A stretch of 64,000 nt of DNA from contig NZ_JALN02000001.1 in assembly GCF_000559085.1 (NCBI RefSeq), forward strand, positions 3,162,001 to 3,226,000, written 5' to 3'. Of the stretch, positions 52,093 through 61,150 are shown piece by piece; position 1 is the first letter of the stretch, and each line of letters begins with the position of its first letter. A program made the position numbers and the translations under genes. The notes under the pieces are model-generated. The model searched no databases. It saw only the letters and a list, made by a program, of their open reading frames with translations, and was not told the origin of the DNA. Source of the stretch: Mycolicibacterium aromaticivorans JS19b1 = JCM 16368 (lineage in GTDB: Bacteria > Actinomycetota > Actinomycetes > Mycobacteriales > Mycobacteriaceae).

Positions 52093-52833
52093 ATGGGTGA
52101 CATGACGATTCCCGCTGCGGGCGGCATTCGCGGTTACCTGGCGGTGCCCGCTGGCGCTGGACCCTGGCCCGGCGTGGTTGTTGTCCATGACGTGCTTGGG
52201 ATGACGACCGATCTAAAGCGGATCACGGAACGTTTTGCCGCCAGCGGCTACTTGGCGCTGGCCCCTGCTCTCTACGACGGGGACGGACCCAAACTGAGAT
52301 GCATGATTAGCACGATCCGCGCCCACTTTACGGGGCACGGCGCCGCCTACCGCAACCTTCTGGCCGCGCGCGAACACCTGATTTCCGACAGCCGCTGCAC
52401 AGGCGAAATCGGCTTGGCGGGCTTCTGCATGGGTGGAGGTTTCTGCTTGCAGTTGGGCCCTAGCGGAATGTTCAGCGCGACTGCGCCCAGCTACCCAAGT
52501 TTGCCGAATGACATCGCAAAACTCGGCCAATCATGCCCCGTCGTAGCGAGTTTCGGCTCTAACGATCCCATAGTGGCGCACGGCACCGCGGATAGACTTG
52601 AGGGTGCTCTGACGGGCGGAGGGGTACCGCATGACGTTAAGGAGTATTCTGGCGTCGGCCACAGCTTCATGAATGACCATCAGCTGCCTGCTCCGATCCG
52701 ATTGGTGGCCCGGACTTTCGGAATCGCATACTCCGCGCCGGAAGCCGAAGATGCGTGGCAGCGCATCCTTTCGTTCTTTGCTAAACACCTCACGGCAACC
52801 GGAAGAGATCTCGACACCTTGGATCGGATCTGA
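52093..52833 (+). CDS. Dienelactone hydrolase family protein
   Basis: 246 residues with catalytic Cys in GLAGFCMGGGFCL (GxCxGG, Cys near 117), Asp in FGSNDPIVAH and His in GVGHSFMND, the triad of dienelactone hydrolases. VVVVHDVLGM is the oxyanion-side strand. It hydrolyses enol lactones or related esters. Start ATG 52093; ATG 52102 (MTIPAAGG) is equally possible, since no ribosome site is well placed. Codon use is less GC-biased than in the flanking genes. Confidence 0.82.
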   Translation: MGDMTIPAAGGIRGYLAVPAGAGPWPGVVVVHDVLGMTTDLKRITERFAASGYLALAPALYDGDGPKLRCMISTIRAHFTGHGAAYRNLLAAREHLISDSRCTGEIGLAGFCMGGGFCLQLGPSGMFSATAPSYPSLPNDIAKLGQSCPVVASFGSNDPIVAHGTADRLEGALTGGGVPHDVKEYSGVGHSFMNDHQLPAPIRLVARTFGIAYSAPEAEDAWQRILSFFAKHLTATGRDLDTLDRI

Positions 52834-52836
52834 CCT

Positions 52837-53736
52837 CTAGACCGGAATCGTTGTGCCGGTTTCCTTTTCGGCGAACTGCACCACGCGGGCCGCCGCGTCG
52901 TAGTCGCACGCGCCGGGGGAGCGGCCGATCAGCGCAGGCTCGCCGCGCAGTCCCAGCCGGGCGCTCGCTCCGACATAGCTGCCCGGCGGGATCGGCTCGC
53001 TGATGCAGTACAGCGTCGGTGCCGCGCCTTGGTCGATGTCGTTGCCGAACCGGTCGGCCACTCCTTTGGCCACCGTGTGCGCCAGCGACATCAACGGTGA
53101 ATCGGACGTCTGTGTCAGGTTGGAGGCCACCCAGCCCGGATGCACCAGTTGGGTGACGACGCCGGAGTCGGCGGCACGCAGCCGGCGGTCGAGCTCCAGA
53201 CCCCACAGCATCATGACCAGCTTCGAATGGGTGTAGGCACCCATCGATGTCCACTTGCTGTGGCGCAGGTGCATGTCGTCGAGGCGAAGCGTCGCTTGGC
53301 GGTGCCCGTCGGAGGAGACGTTGATGATCTGCGAACGCACCCTGGCGAACAGCAGGTTCGTCAGGGCGAACGGGCCCAGCACGTTGGTGCCCAAGGTGGT
53401 CTCGAAGCCGTCGACGGTCTCGTGGCGCTTGTCGGTCAGGGCGCCGGCATTGTTGATGAGGATGTCGACGTCGTCGTCGAGCCGGTCACCGAAGCCTCGA
53501 ACCGATGCGAGATCGGCCAGGTTCAGCTCGATCACCTCCGTCGACCCGGTGATCTCGGCGGCGCGCTGCTCGCCGAGGGCGGTGTTGCGGACGGCCATGA
53601 TCACGTGCGCGCCCGCGTGGGCCAGGGCTCGCGTGGTGCCGAGGCCAACGCCGTTGGTCGCGCCTGTCACGATGATTCGCTTACCGGTGAGATTGCCGAG
53701 CCGGGCCGGCGACCACTGAGTCACGCGGGCGAGCAT
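52837..53736 (-). CDS. Short-chain dehydrogenase/reductase (retinol-dehydrogenase-like)
   Basis: 299 residues: IIVTGATNGVGLGTTRALAH (cofactor site), NNAG, QIINVSSDGHRQ with the catalytic Ser, and YTHSKLVMMLW with Tyr and Lys. The C-terminal half (QLVHPGWVASNLTQT) fits the WW-domain-oxidoreductase/retinol dehydrogenase type. Start ATG 53736. Divergent from a SnoaL-like gene (60 bases), so the intergenic region may control both. Substrate unknown. Confidence 0.85.
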   Translation of the reverse strand: MLARVTQWSPARLGNLTGKRIIVTGATNGVGLGTTRALAHAGAHVIMAVRNTALGEQRAAEITGSTEVIELNLADLASVRGFGDRLDDDVDILINNAGALTDKRHETVDGFETTLGTNVLGPFALTNLLFARVRSQIINVSSDGHRQATLRLDDMHLRHSKWTSMGAYTHSKLVMMLWGLELDRRLRAADSGVVTQLVHPGWVASNLTQTSDSPLMSLAHTVAKGVADRFGNDIDQGAAPTLYCISEPIPPGSYVGASARLGLRGEPALIGRSPGACDYDAAARVVQFAEKETGTTIPV

Positions 53737-53796
53737 AGCGGCAATTCTGGACAAACAAGCCCATCTAAGCAATTGCTCTGCGATCATCGGCTTGAC

Positions 53797-54240
53797 ATGA
53801 GCGACAGTGCGCAAGCGATCACCAACCTCATCTACGTCTATGCCGAACTGATCGATGCCGGCGACCTCGACGGCGTCGCCGAGCTGTTCGCGCACGGACG
53901 TATCTGCGGTGTGGAGAACGGGCCACCAGAGACGGTTTTCGAGGGCCGGGACCGGGTGCGCGGCATGTATGAGATGGCCACCCGGCTCTACGAGGACGGG
54001 ACGCCGAAGACCAAGCACAACACCAGCAATGTGCAGCTGTACATCGACGACGAGGCCGGCACCGCGCGCAGCAGGTCCTACTACTGCGTCACCCAGGCCA
54101 CTCCGGAACTGCCATTGCAGGTCATCGTCACCGGGCACTATCACGACACCTTCCACCGGATCGACGGCCAGTGGTGGTTCGACTCGCGCACCATGTTCGT
54201 CGACCAGGTCGGCGACGTGAGCCAGCACCTGAAGTTCTGA
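53797..54240 (+). CDS. SnoaL-like (NTF2-fold) protein
   Basis: 147 residues, MSDSAQAITNLIYVYAELID start, then DAGDLDGVAELFAHGRICG, a YYCVTQATPELPLQVIVTGH strand and HRIDGQWWFDSRTMFVDQVG; this is the cone-shaped NTF2 fold used by ketosteroid isomerases and dehydratases. ATG 53797. First gene of a four-gene operon with the sulfotransferase (four bases after it), DUF1214-like and SDR genes. Confidence 0.82.
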   Translation: MSDSAQAITNLIYVYAELIDAGDLDGVAELFAHGRICGVENGPPETVFEGRDRVRGMYEMATRLYEDGTPKTKHNTSNVQLYIDDEAGTARSRSYYCVTQATPELPLQVIVTGHYHDTFHRIDGQWWFDSRTMFVDQVGDVSQHLKF

Positions 54241-54244
54241 GCCG

Positions 54245-55414
54245 ATGGCCGGCACCTTTGCGATGGCGGGCGTCCTGGCCGACGCGCAGCGCAAGGAAGG
54301 GCGCAGCGAGTGGGGGCCCGGGGACTTCGCCGAACCCCTGGGCGTCCTGCTCGACGACTACCCCGGCGCGGGCCTGAACGCGATCGGTGAGCACATTCTG
54401 CGATCCGGCATCGTGCACAGCCTCCGCATGCGGTTGCGCACCCAGGCGTGGATCGAGCGCCATCCTGAGATCCTGGACGAGCAGATCGAGGCGCCCATCG
54501 TCGTGGTGGGGATGATGCGCAGCGGCACCACACTGCTGCAGCGTCTGCTCGCCGCCGACACGCGGTTGCACTGTGCCCGGGGCTGGGAGGTGGTCGAAGC
54601 CGCGCCGAAGCTTGACCACGATTTCGCCGGCATCGACCCGCGCGTCGCGATCAGTGAAGCGCGGGAGAAGAAGTCCCGCGAGCTGGCGCCCGAACTGTTC
54701 GCCATCCATCCGATGTATGCCAGGGAGGCTGAGGAAGAAATCGTCTTCTTGGCCGATGCGTTCCTGTCGCATGTTCCGGAGTCCGGTGCGCACGTGCCCA
54801 ACTACCGATCTTGGCTCAACACCCAGGATTTCGCGCCTGCCTACCGGTATCTGCACCGGATGTTGCGATTCCTCCAGTGGCAGCAGCGCAGCCGCGGAAT
54901 CACCGCCGGTCGCTGGGTGCTGAAATCGCCCGCCCATCTGGGGTACCTCGACTCGCTGCGCGACGAATTCCCGGGCGTGCACATCGTCCACATGCATCGC
55001 GATCCGCGTACCACCGTCGCCTCCGGCGCCAGTCTCAACGCGACCCTGCACGCCATGCACGCCGACGGCGTCGACCCGCGGCGGGTGGGTGCGCAGTGGC
55101 TGGAGCGGATGGGCTGGACCAACGACCGTGCAATGGCCGTGCGGGACAGTTGGTCCGATGAGTCCACGCGGGTCACCGACATCCAGTACGAAGATGCAGT
55201 CGCCGACCCGATCGGTCAGGTGCGCAGGGTCTACGACGCCGTCGGGTTGGAGCTGACCGACGCCGCGGCCGCCGCGATGTCCGGCTGGCTGGCCAATCGA
55301 CCGCGTGAGGTCCCGCGGCCGCCGTACGACCTTGGTGCCTACGGTCTCAGTGGCGGCCAGGTCGATGAACGTTTCTCCCTGTACAACAAACGTTTTCGAA
55401 AGGACGACCAATGA
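54245..55414 (+). CDS. Sulfotransferase family protein
   Basis: 389 residues of the PF13469-like family: the PAPS 5'-phosphosulfate loop RSGTTLLQRLLA (about 93-104), and the 3'-phosphate motif around VHMHRDPRTTVASGASLN. Also KSPAHLGYLDSL. It would transfer sulfate from PAPS to a lipid or sterol hydroxyl, but PAPS-dependent activity is not proven for this family in actinobacteria. The stop overlaps the next start (ATGA). Confidence 0.85.
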   Translation: MAGTFAMAGVLADAQRKEGRSEWGPGDFAEPLGVLLDDYPGAGLNAIGEHILRSGIVHSLRMRLRTQAWIERHPEILDEQIEAPIVVVGMMRSGTTLLQRLLAADTRLHCARGWEVVEAAPKLDHDFAGIDPRVAISEAREKKSRELAPELFAIHPMYAREAEEEIVFLADAFLSHVPESGAHVPNYRSWLNTQDFAPAYRYLHRMLRFLQWQQRSRGITAGRWVLKSPAHLGYLDSLRDEFPGVHIVHMHRDPRTTVASGASLNATLHAMHADGVDPRRVGAQWLERMGWTNDRAMAVRDSWSDESTRVTDIQYEDAVADPIGQVRRVYDAVGLELTDAAAAAMSGWLANRPREVPRPPYDLGAYGLSGGQVDERFSLYNKRFRKDDQ

Positions 55415-56673
55415 GTGCCGACGACCCGGTCGCGACACCGTCGCAGCACGAGCAGGAGCTGGCCGCGCTCGAGCTGACCGAACACCCGACCGTCAAAGAG
55501 GCCTACCGGACGGTCGCGGAGAACTGGCTGAGCCGCGCCAAAGCCTCCGATGCAATGCAGGAGCGGTTCGAGGCGGCATTCGCCGAGGTGATGTTCTCGG
55601 CGGCGGTGTGGTCGTCCAACCAGGACAAGCTGCGGCCGAAGGTCAGCTGTATCACCCGGCTGGCGCATCCGGTCGGCGATCGGCAGATCCCCGGATCGCG
55701 TTGGGGCATCGATAATCCGGACACCGTATACCGGGTCATCCCGATCTCGGGAGATGAGCGCTACGAGATCCGCGGACGGGTCGGTGACCACCGGATGACC
55801 GAGAACTACTTCACGCTGTGGGACGCCAACATGGGCACCGTGGCCGTGCTCAACGGCAAGACCATGGACGTCGACAGCGACGGCAGCTACACGATCACCG
55901 TGGATTCCGAGCCGGCGAACGGTCGGCGCAACCACGTACAGACCACGTCCGAGGCGCACGAGTTCTACATCCGCGATGTGCTCTTGGACTGGGCCAGTGA
56001 CGATCCCAACCACATCACCGTCGAACGTCTCGGTGGCGCGCCTGGCACGCCGGCCCGCACCCTCGACGAACAAGCCGAGGCGACCGCGGCGATGATGACG
56101 TACTTCGCGAACTTCACCGGCAAGCTCAGCCACGGCATCTACAAGATGCCGGCCAACCATTTCAACCTGGCCTGGTCGGCGGACAAGGTCGGCGCGATGA
56201 AGAACCAGGTGTATGTGATGGGCCGGTTCGACCTCGGCCCGGACGAGGCCTTCGTGGTCAACGTCAACGACGGTGGCGCCGAATACTTCACGGTTCCGTT
56301 GAGCAACGTCTGGGGCACCACGCTGAACATCGTCGATGCCACCGGCAGCCTGAACAAGGCGCAGTCGGTGCCCGACGCCGACGGCAGCTACACCTACGTG
56401 ATCTCCCCGGTCGATCCCGGGGTGGCCAACTGGATCGACTCCGATGGCCTGCGGGAAGGTGTTCTCACACTGCGGATGGCTGAGTTCGCCGAGGGCGGTC
56501 CGACATCTGATCTCGGCGCAACCGGCCGCGTCGTCCCGCTCGACCGGCTCGACGACGAGGTGCCCGGCCTCGCCCGCGTCACCGCCGAACAGCGGGCCGA
56601 ACAATTGGCGTCGCGGCGGCGGGCTTATCTGCGCCGGCTTCCCGAAGGCACCCCCAACGAGAGGGCCAACTGA
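55411..56673 (+). CDS. DUF1214-like protein
   Basis: 420 residues. The middle shows GSRWGIDNPDTVYRVIPISG, YEIRGRVGDHRMTENYFTLW and a later beta-rich region (FVVNVNDGGAEYFTVPLSNV, WGTTLN) typical of the DUF1214/DUF1254 proteins; these have no established activity. No signal peptide or membrane helix is obvious. Translationally coupled to the sulfotransferase upstream and the SDR downstream (start overlaps its stop). Confidence 0.72.
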   Translation: MSADDPVATPSQHEQELAALELTEHPTVKEAYRTVAENWLSRAKASDAMQERFEAAFAEVMFSAAVWSSNQDKLRPKVSCITRLAHPVGDRQIPGSRWGIDNPDTVYRVIPISGDERYEIRGRVGDHRMTENYFTLWDANMGTVAVLNGKTMDVDSDGSYTITVDSEPANGRRNHVQTTSEAHEFYIRDVLLDWASDDPNHITVERLGGAPGTPARTLDEQAEATAAMMTYFANFTGKLSHGIYKMPANHFNLAWSADKVGAMKNQVYVMGRFDLGPDEAFVVNVNDGGAEYFTVPLSNVWGTTLNIVDATGSLNKAQSVPDADGSYTYVISPVDPGVANWIDSDGLREGVLTLRMAEFAEGGPTSDLGATGRVVPLDRLDDEVPGLARVTAEQRAEQLASRRRAYLRRLPEGTPNERAN

Positions 56674-57500
56674 TGATGCGCTGGCTGGTCACCGGCTGCT
56701 CCACCGGCTTCGGGCGTGAAATCGCCCGTGCTGCACTGGAAGACGGCCACCAGGTATTGGTCACTGCCCGCCGCGCGGACGCCGTCACTGATTTGGTCGA
56801 CGAGTTTCCGAACCTCGCTGTGGCCGCCGCGCTCAACGTGACCGACCCCGATCAGATCGCGGCGGCTGTACGCGCCGCCGAGGAGGCCTTCGGTGGTGTC
56901 GACGTTCTGGTCAACAACGCCGGCCACGGCTACTTGTCGGCGGTCGAAGAAGGCGAAGACGCCGAGGTCCGAAAGTTGTTCGACGTCAACTACTTCGGCT
57001 CCGTCGACATGATGAAGGCGGTGCTTCCCGCGATGCGGGCCCGCGGTTCGGGGCACATCGTCAACATCTCCTCGATGACCGGTCTGGTGGCCAACCCGCC
57101 CAATGCGTACTACTCGTCCACCAAGTTCGCACTCGAGGCCGTCAGCGAGGCACTGTCCGCCGAGGTGGCGCCCCTGGGCATCAAGGTGACACTGATCGAG
57201 CCGGGAGCGTTCCGGACCGACTGGGCATCGCGCTCGATGAAGGAGTCCGGTGCCCCGATCACCGAGTACGCCGACGTGGCCGCCCGCAAGGACCTGATCA
57301 AGCAGTTCGCCGACCATCTACCGGGCGACCCGCGCAAGGTCGCCGAAGCCGTTCTGATGGTGACCAAGCTGGACGAGCCGCCGCTGCGGCTGCTGCTGGG
57401 CCGAGATGTCCTGAAGGCGATGCGGGACAAGATCGCTGCTCTGTCGGCGTCGATCGATCAGTGGGAAGCGGTCACCAAGGACGTCAACTTTCCCAGTTGA
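56673..57500 (+). CDS. Short-chain dehydrogenase/reductase
   Basis: 275 residues: WLVTGCSTGFGREIARAALE (cofactor motif TGxxxGxG), NNAGHGYLSAVEEGED, VNISSMTGLVANPPN with Ser and YYSSTKFALEAVSEAL with Tyr and Lys. It resembles oxidoreductases acting on hydroxysteroid- or ketone-type substrates. Last gene of the four-gene operon; ATG overlaps the preceding stop (TGATG). Confidence 0.87.
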   Translation: MMRWLVTGCSTGFGREIARAALEDGHQVLVTARRADAVTDLVDEFPNLAVAAALNVTDPDQIAAAVRAAEEAFGGVDVLVNNAGHGYLSAVEEGEDAEVRKLFDVNYFGSVDMMKAVLPAMRARGSGHIVNISSMTGLVANPPNAYYSSTKFALEAVSEALSAEVAPLGIKVTLIEPGAFRTDWASRSMKESGAPITEYADVAARKDLIKQFADHLPGDPRKVAEAVLMVTKLDEPPLRLLLGRDVLKAMRDKIAALSASIDQWEAVTKDVNFPS

Positions 57501-57563
57501 CCTTTCGCCCAAACCGACATACCGCGGCCAAACTGGATCGCGACATCTCGTCGATCTGGATGC

Positions 57564-58520
57564 TCAACTCCACAGGGTGACATGGACTTTCGGCCGAAAT
57601 CGGGTGACGCCGACTCCGGTGCCGCGGATCATGGCCTGCGTGCAACGCGGGGTGGTGATGAAGTTGAGCAGTTCGGTCACCGCGGGCTGACGCGCCGCCA
57701 CCGGTAACGTCGACGCGCTCCACTCGCCGGACAGCTGCAGCCCCGATCCCTTGACATGTACCAATCGGCCTGCCGACAGGTCCTTGCCGACGGCGAAGCC
57801 GACCGCCAGCGACACCCCGCCCACCCGCTGAACCTCCTCGAGGGCGGCGGCGTCGCTCTGGAATATCCGCTGATTGGCCTCAGGAATCGCCAAAGTGCGC
57901 AACACCGAGGCGATTTCACCGTCGACGCCGCCGGCCGATGGCCCCAGCATCCACTGTTGTTCGCGCAGCAGCCCCGCGGTGGGTGCGCCCGAGGCCAGCG
58001 GACTACCGGGCGAGGCGACGGTGATGATCTGGTACTTCAGAAACGGCCGCACGGTGAGGGCGGCGCCGGACTCCGCCGGGGCGGGACCGAGCGCGATGTC
58101 GACGGCCCTGGACTCGATAAGATCGCGGAAACGGCTCGTCGGGTGGACGCTCAGCTCCACCGACAGGTCGTCGGCCCGCGACGAGAACAGTTCGATGAGC
58201 CCCGGCGCCGCATGCTCGGCGAACGCGCTCGATGCCGCGATCCGCAACAGCCGCCGACCGTGCGCGGCTTCGGTCACCTCGATCGCGGTCTGCTGCTGCA
58301 GGCCGAGGATCTCGATGGCTCGGCTGGCCAACCGCAAACCGCCCGGAGTGAAGGCCAGCCCGGCGGAGGTCCGGCTGAACAATGGATCGTCGAGTTCCTT
58401 GCGCAGCTGTGCGACATGCATCGAGATGCCGGCGTCGGAAACGCCCAACTCTTCGGCGGCTGCACGCACAGATCCCAATCGAACGACGGCCGAGAAGGCC
58501 CGAAGTTGCGCCGGTGTCAC
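57564..58520 (-). CDS. LysR-family regulator (Rv0377/CutR position)
   Basis: 318 residues. N-terminal winged helix-turn-helix (AFSAVVRLGSVRAAAEELGV, SDAGISMHVAQLRKEL) and a periplasmic-binding-like effector domain. It is divergent from the CO dehydrogenase operon with only 23 bases between start codons, and lies where Rv0377 lies relative to the M. tuberculosis CO dehydrogenase genes. In Mycobacterium sp. JC1 a LysR-type protein (CutR) controls CO dehydrogenase genes; orthology is probable, not shown. Confidence 0.83.
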   Translation of the reverse strand: MTPAQLRAFSAVVRLGSVRAAAEELGVSDAGISMHVAQLRKELDDPLFSRTSAGLAFTPGGLRLASRAIEILGLQQQTAIEVTEAAHGRRLLRIAASSAFAEHAAPGLIELFSSRADDLSVELSVHPTSRFRDLIESRAVDIALGPAPAESGAALTVRPFLKYQIITVASPGSPLASGAPTAGLLREQQWMLGPSAGGVDGEIASVLRTLAIPEANQRIFQSDAAALEEVQRVGGVSLAVGFAVGKDLSAGRLVHVKGSGLQLSGEWSASTLPVAARQPAVTELLNFITTPRCTQAMIRGTGVGVTRFRPKVHVTLWS

Positions 58521-58543
58521 GAAATCAGCCTACGTTTGGAGTC

Positions 58544-59713
58544 GTGCAAGACGTTCTCGCGGAGCTGGCGGCGATCTGGCGGACCGGTGCCACCGCCGGC
58601 CTGGGCACAGTGGTGCGTACGTTCCGCTCGGCGCCGCGTCAGCCCGGGGCGGCCATGGTGGTGGCGCCGGACGGCTCGGTAAGCGGCTCGGTATCGGGCG
58701 GCTGTGTGGAAGGCGCGGTGTACGAGTCGGCCACCGAGGTGGTGGCCACCGGCATGCCGCGCCTGGAGCGCTACGGGGTCAGCGACGACGACGCCTTCGC
58801 CGTCGGACTCACCTGCGGTGGCGTCCTGGACATCTTCGTCGAGCCGGTATCGCAGCGCCGCTTCCCGCACCTGGACCAGGTGATCGACGCCATTGCCGAA
58901 CACCGGCCGGTGGCGATCGCCACGGTCATCACCCATCCCGACCCGGATTGGCTGGGCCGCAGGCTGGTTCTGCAACCGGAGACCGTCGACGGCACGCTCG
59001 GGTCCGATCGCGCCGACGCCGCGGTCACCGACGACGCCCGCGGCCTGCTGGCCGCCGGGCGCAGCGACGTCCTCACCTACGGCCCCGACGGACAACGTCG
59101 CGGCGAGGGCATGGAGGTGTTCGTCGCAAGCCACGCGCCGCGGCCCCGGATGTTGGTGTTCGGGGCGATCGACTTCGCCGCCGCGGTCGCGCAGCAAGGT
59201 TCGTTCCTCGGTTATCGGGTCACGGTGTGCGATGCCCGCGGCGTGTTCGCCACGCCTGCCCGGTTTCCTACCGCCGACGAGGTGGTCGTGGACTGGCCGC
59301 ACCGCTACCTGGCCGCGCAAGCGGAGGCCGGCGCCCTCGATGCCCGCACCGTGATCTGCGTGCTCACCCACGACGCCAAGTTCGACGTGCCGTTGCTGGA
59401 GGTGGCCCTGCGCCTCGACGTCGGTTACATCGGCGCGATGGGATCGCGGCGCACGCACGACGACCGGCTGAGCAGACTGCGAGAGGCGGGGCTGACCGAA
59501 GCGGAACTCAGCAAACTCGCCAGCCCGATCGGACTGGACCTCGGCGCTCGCACGCCCGAGGAGACAGCGGTGTCGATCGCCGCGGAGATCATCGCCCGCC
59601 GATGGGGTGGCAGGGGACTGCCGCTGTCGGATGTGGGCGGACGGATTCATCACGACGACGACGGTAGCCCGCTGCCCGCTGGGCAGTTAAGTGATCACTT
59701 AAGTCGCTATTGA
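58544..59713 (+). CDS. XdhC/CoxF-family protein (Rv0376c-like)
   Basis: 389 residues: N-terminal XdhC domain (GTVVRTFRSAPRQPGAAMVV, GSVSGGCVEGAVYESA, LTCGGVLDIFVEP) and a C-terminal Rossmann-like domain (MLVFGAIDFAAAVAQQGSFL, YIGAMGSRRTHDDRLSRLRE). Such proteins help insert the molybdenum cofactor and sulfurate or protect it in molybdenum hydroxylases. GTG 58544 is used; the frame is open far upstream through the LysR gene. First gene of the CO dehydrogenase operon. Confidence 0.85.
   Translation: MQDVLAELAAIWRTGATAGLGTVVRTFRSAPRQPGAAMVVAPDGSVSGSVSGGCVEGAVYESATEVVATGMPRLERYGVSDDDAFAVGLTCGGVLDIFVEPVSQRRFPHLDQVIDAIAEHRPVAIATVITHPDPDWLGRRLVLQPETVDGTLGSDRADAAVTDDARGLLAAGRSDVLTYGPDGQRRGEGMEVFVASHAPRPRMLVFGAIDFAAAVAQQGSFLGYRVTVCDARGVFATPARFPTADEVVVDWPHRYLAAQAEAGALDARTVICVLTHDAKFDVPLLEVALRLDVGYIGAMGSRRTHDDRLSRLREAGLTEAELSKLASPIGLDLGARTPEETAVSIAAEIIARRWGGRGLPLSDVGGRIHHDDDGSPLPAGQLSDHLSRY
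59687..59702. promoter_or_regulatory. Perfect 16-bp palindrome upstream of coxM
   Basis: TTAAGTGATCACTTAA is fully self-complementary and overlaps the last codons of the XdhC-like gene, 70 bases before the coxM start. It is followed by a second interrupted palindrome (TGTCTG-N5-CAGACA, 59720-59736) and a TTGACG at 59710-59715 that could be a -35 element. Likely an operator for the cox genes; a LysR T-N11-A match is contained in it. Confidence 0.6.
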
Positions 59714-59719
59714 CGGACC

Positions 59720-59736
59720 TGTCTGACCGGCAGACA
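59720..59736. repeat. Interrupted palindrome between XdhC-like gene and coxM
   Basis: TGTCTG and CAGACA are separated by five bases. It lies between the perfect palindrome at 59687 and the coxM start and may form a second regulator half of the same control region or a leader hairpin. Confidence 0.35.
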
Positions 59737-59771
59737 CTGAGGTCCCCTTCGGCGGACGTGAGGTCGGTCAC

Positions 59772-60674
59772 ATGCAAGTTCCTGGTCCCTTCGAATACGA
59801 ACGAGCCACCAGCGTCGACCACGCCGTCGGCCTGCTGGACCGGCTCGGGGACGGCGCGTTCGTCGTCGCCGGCGGGCACAGCCTGCTGCCGATGATGAAG
59901 TTGCGCATCGCCAACCCTGAGTACCTGATCGACATCAACGACCTCGCCGGCGAACTCGGCTACGTGACCGTGGAACCCACGCTGGTCCGGCTCGGTGCGA
60001 TGACGCGGCACCGGGAGGTGCTCGATTCCGCCGCTCTCTTCGAGGTCTGCCCCATCTTCGCCGACGCCGAACGGGTGATCGCCGACCCGGTGGTTCGCAA
60101 CCGCGGCACGGTCGGGGGATCGCTGTGTCAGGCCGACCCCGCCGAGGACCTGTCGACGGTGTGCGAGATCCTCGACGCGGTGATCGTGGCGCGGGGGCCG
60201 GCCGGCCGGCGGGAGATCGGCATCGATGACTTCATCCTCGGACCGTACGAGACCGCGCTGGCGCACAACGAGATCCTGACCGAGGTGCGAGTCCCGGTAC
60301 GCCACAACACCTCCAGCGCGTACGCCAAGGTGGAGCGCCGCGTCGGGGACTGGGCGGTCGCCGCGGCAGGCGCCGCGGTGACGCTCGACGGGGACCAGAT
60401 CGTCGCCGGGCGGGTGGGGTTGACCGCGGTCAATGCCGACGCCGACGGGCTGTCCGCGGTCCGCGATGCGTTGGCCGGCGCCCCGGCGACGGAGGAGACG
60501 TTCGCCAGGGCAGGCCAACTGGCGGCCGTGGCCTGTGAGCCCGCCACCGACCAGCGTGGCACAGCCGACTACAAACGCCACCTGGCCTCCGAGCTGACCA
60601 TTCGTACGCTTCGTATCGCAGTCGAGCGTGTCCGCAATGAGCCCGGCTCCCGCGGAAAGGGGAGGACCAACTGA
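59772..60674 (+). CDS. coxM: CO dehydrogenase medium subunit (FAD-binding, CoxM/CutB)
   Basis: 300 residues with the FAD motifs of molybdenum hydroxylases: AGGHSLLPMMKLR (residues 33-45) and TVGGSLCQADPAED (about 114-127). It passes electrons from the iron-sulfur subunit to FAD and then to quinones. M. tuberculosis Rv0375c is the orthologue. ATG 59772. The stop overlaps the coxS start (TGATG). In this operon the order is M-S-L as in other form I CO dehydrogenases. Confidence 0.9.
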   Translation: MQVPGPFEYERATSVDHAVGLLDRLGDGAFVVAGGHSLLPMMKLRIANPEYLIDINDLAGELGYVTVEPTLVRLGAMTRHREVLDSAALFEVCPIFADAERVIADPVVRNRGTVGGSLCQADPAEDLSTVCEILDAVIVARGPAGRREIGIDDFILGPYETALAHNEILTEVRVPVRHNTSSAYAKVERRVGDWAVAAAGAAVTLDGDQIVAGRVGLTAVNADADGLSAVRDALAGAPATEETFARAGQLAAVACEPATDQRGTADYKRHLASELTIRTLRIAVERVRNEPGSRGKGRTN

Positions 60675-61150
60675 TGCACGTCACCATGACCGTCAACGGC
60701 GAGCAGGTCAGCGCCGAGATCGAACCCCGGGTGCTGTTGGTGCACTTCCTACGCGATCAGTTGCGGCTCACCGGAACCCATTGGGGTTGTGACACGTCGA
60801 ACTGCGGCACTTGCGTGGTGGCGGTGGACGGTGAACCGGTCAAGTCGTGCACGATGCTGGCCGCGATGGCCGGTGGTCACGACATCCGCACGGTGGAAGG
60901 ACTGGCCGACGGCGCCACGCTGGACCCTGTGCAGGAAGGCTTCATGCAGTGCCACGGCCTGCAGTGCGGGTTCTGCACCCCGGGCATGATGATCACCGCG
61001 CGGACGCTGCTCGACCGCAACCCCAACCCGACCGAAGACGAGATCCGCGAAGCCATTTCGGGGCAGATCTGCCGGTGTACCGGATACACCACGATCGTCC
61101 GGTCCGTCCAATGGGCCGCAGCGCATTCCGGGCAGGAGGTCCAGGCGTGA
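60674..61150 (+). CDS. coxS: CO dehydrogenase small subunit (2Fe-2S, CoxS/CutC)
   Basis: 158 residues with two 2Fe-2S clusters: an N-terminal plant-type set GCDTSNCGTCVV plus a distal Cys in KSCTMLA, and a C-terminal set CGFCTPGMM and CRCTGY. Electron carrier between the molybdenum active site and FAD. Orthologue of Rv0374c. ATG 60674 overlaps the coxM stop; its stop overlaps the GTG of coxL (GTGA), so the three subunits are coupled. Confidence 0.93.
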   Translation: MHVTMTVNGEQVSAEIEPRVLLVHFLRDQLRLTGTHWGCDTSNCGTCVVAVDGEPVKSCTMLAAMAGGHDIRTVEGLADGATLDPVQEGFMQCHGLQCGFCTPGMMITARTLLDRNPNPTEDEIREAISGQICRCTGYTTIVRSVQWAAAHSGQEVQA

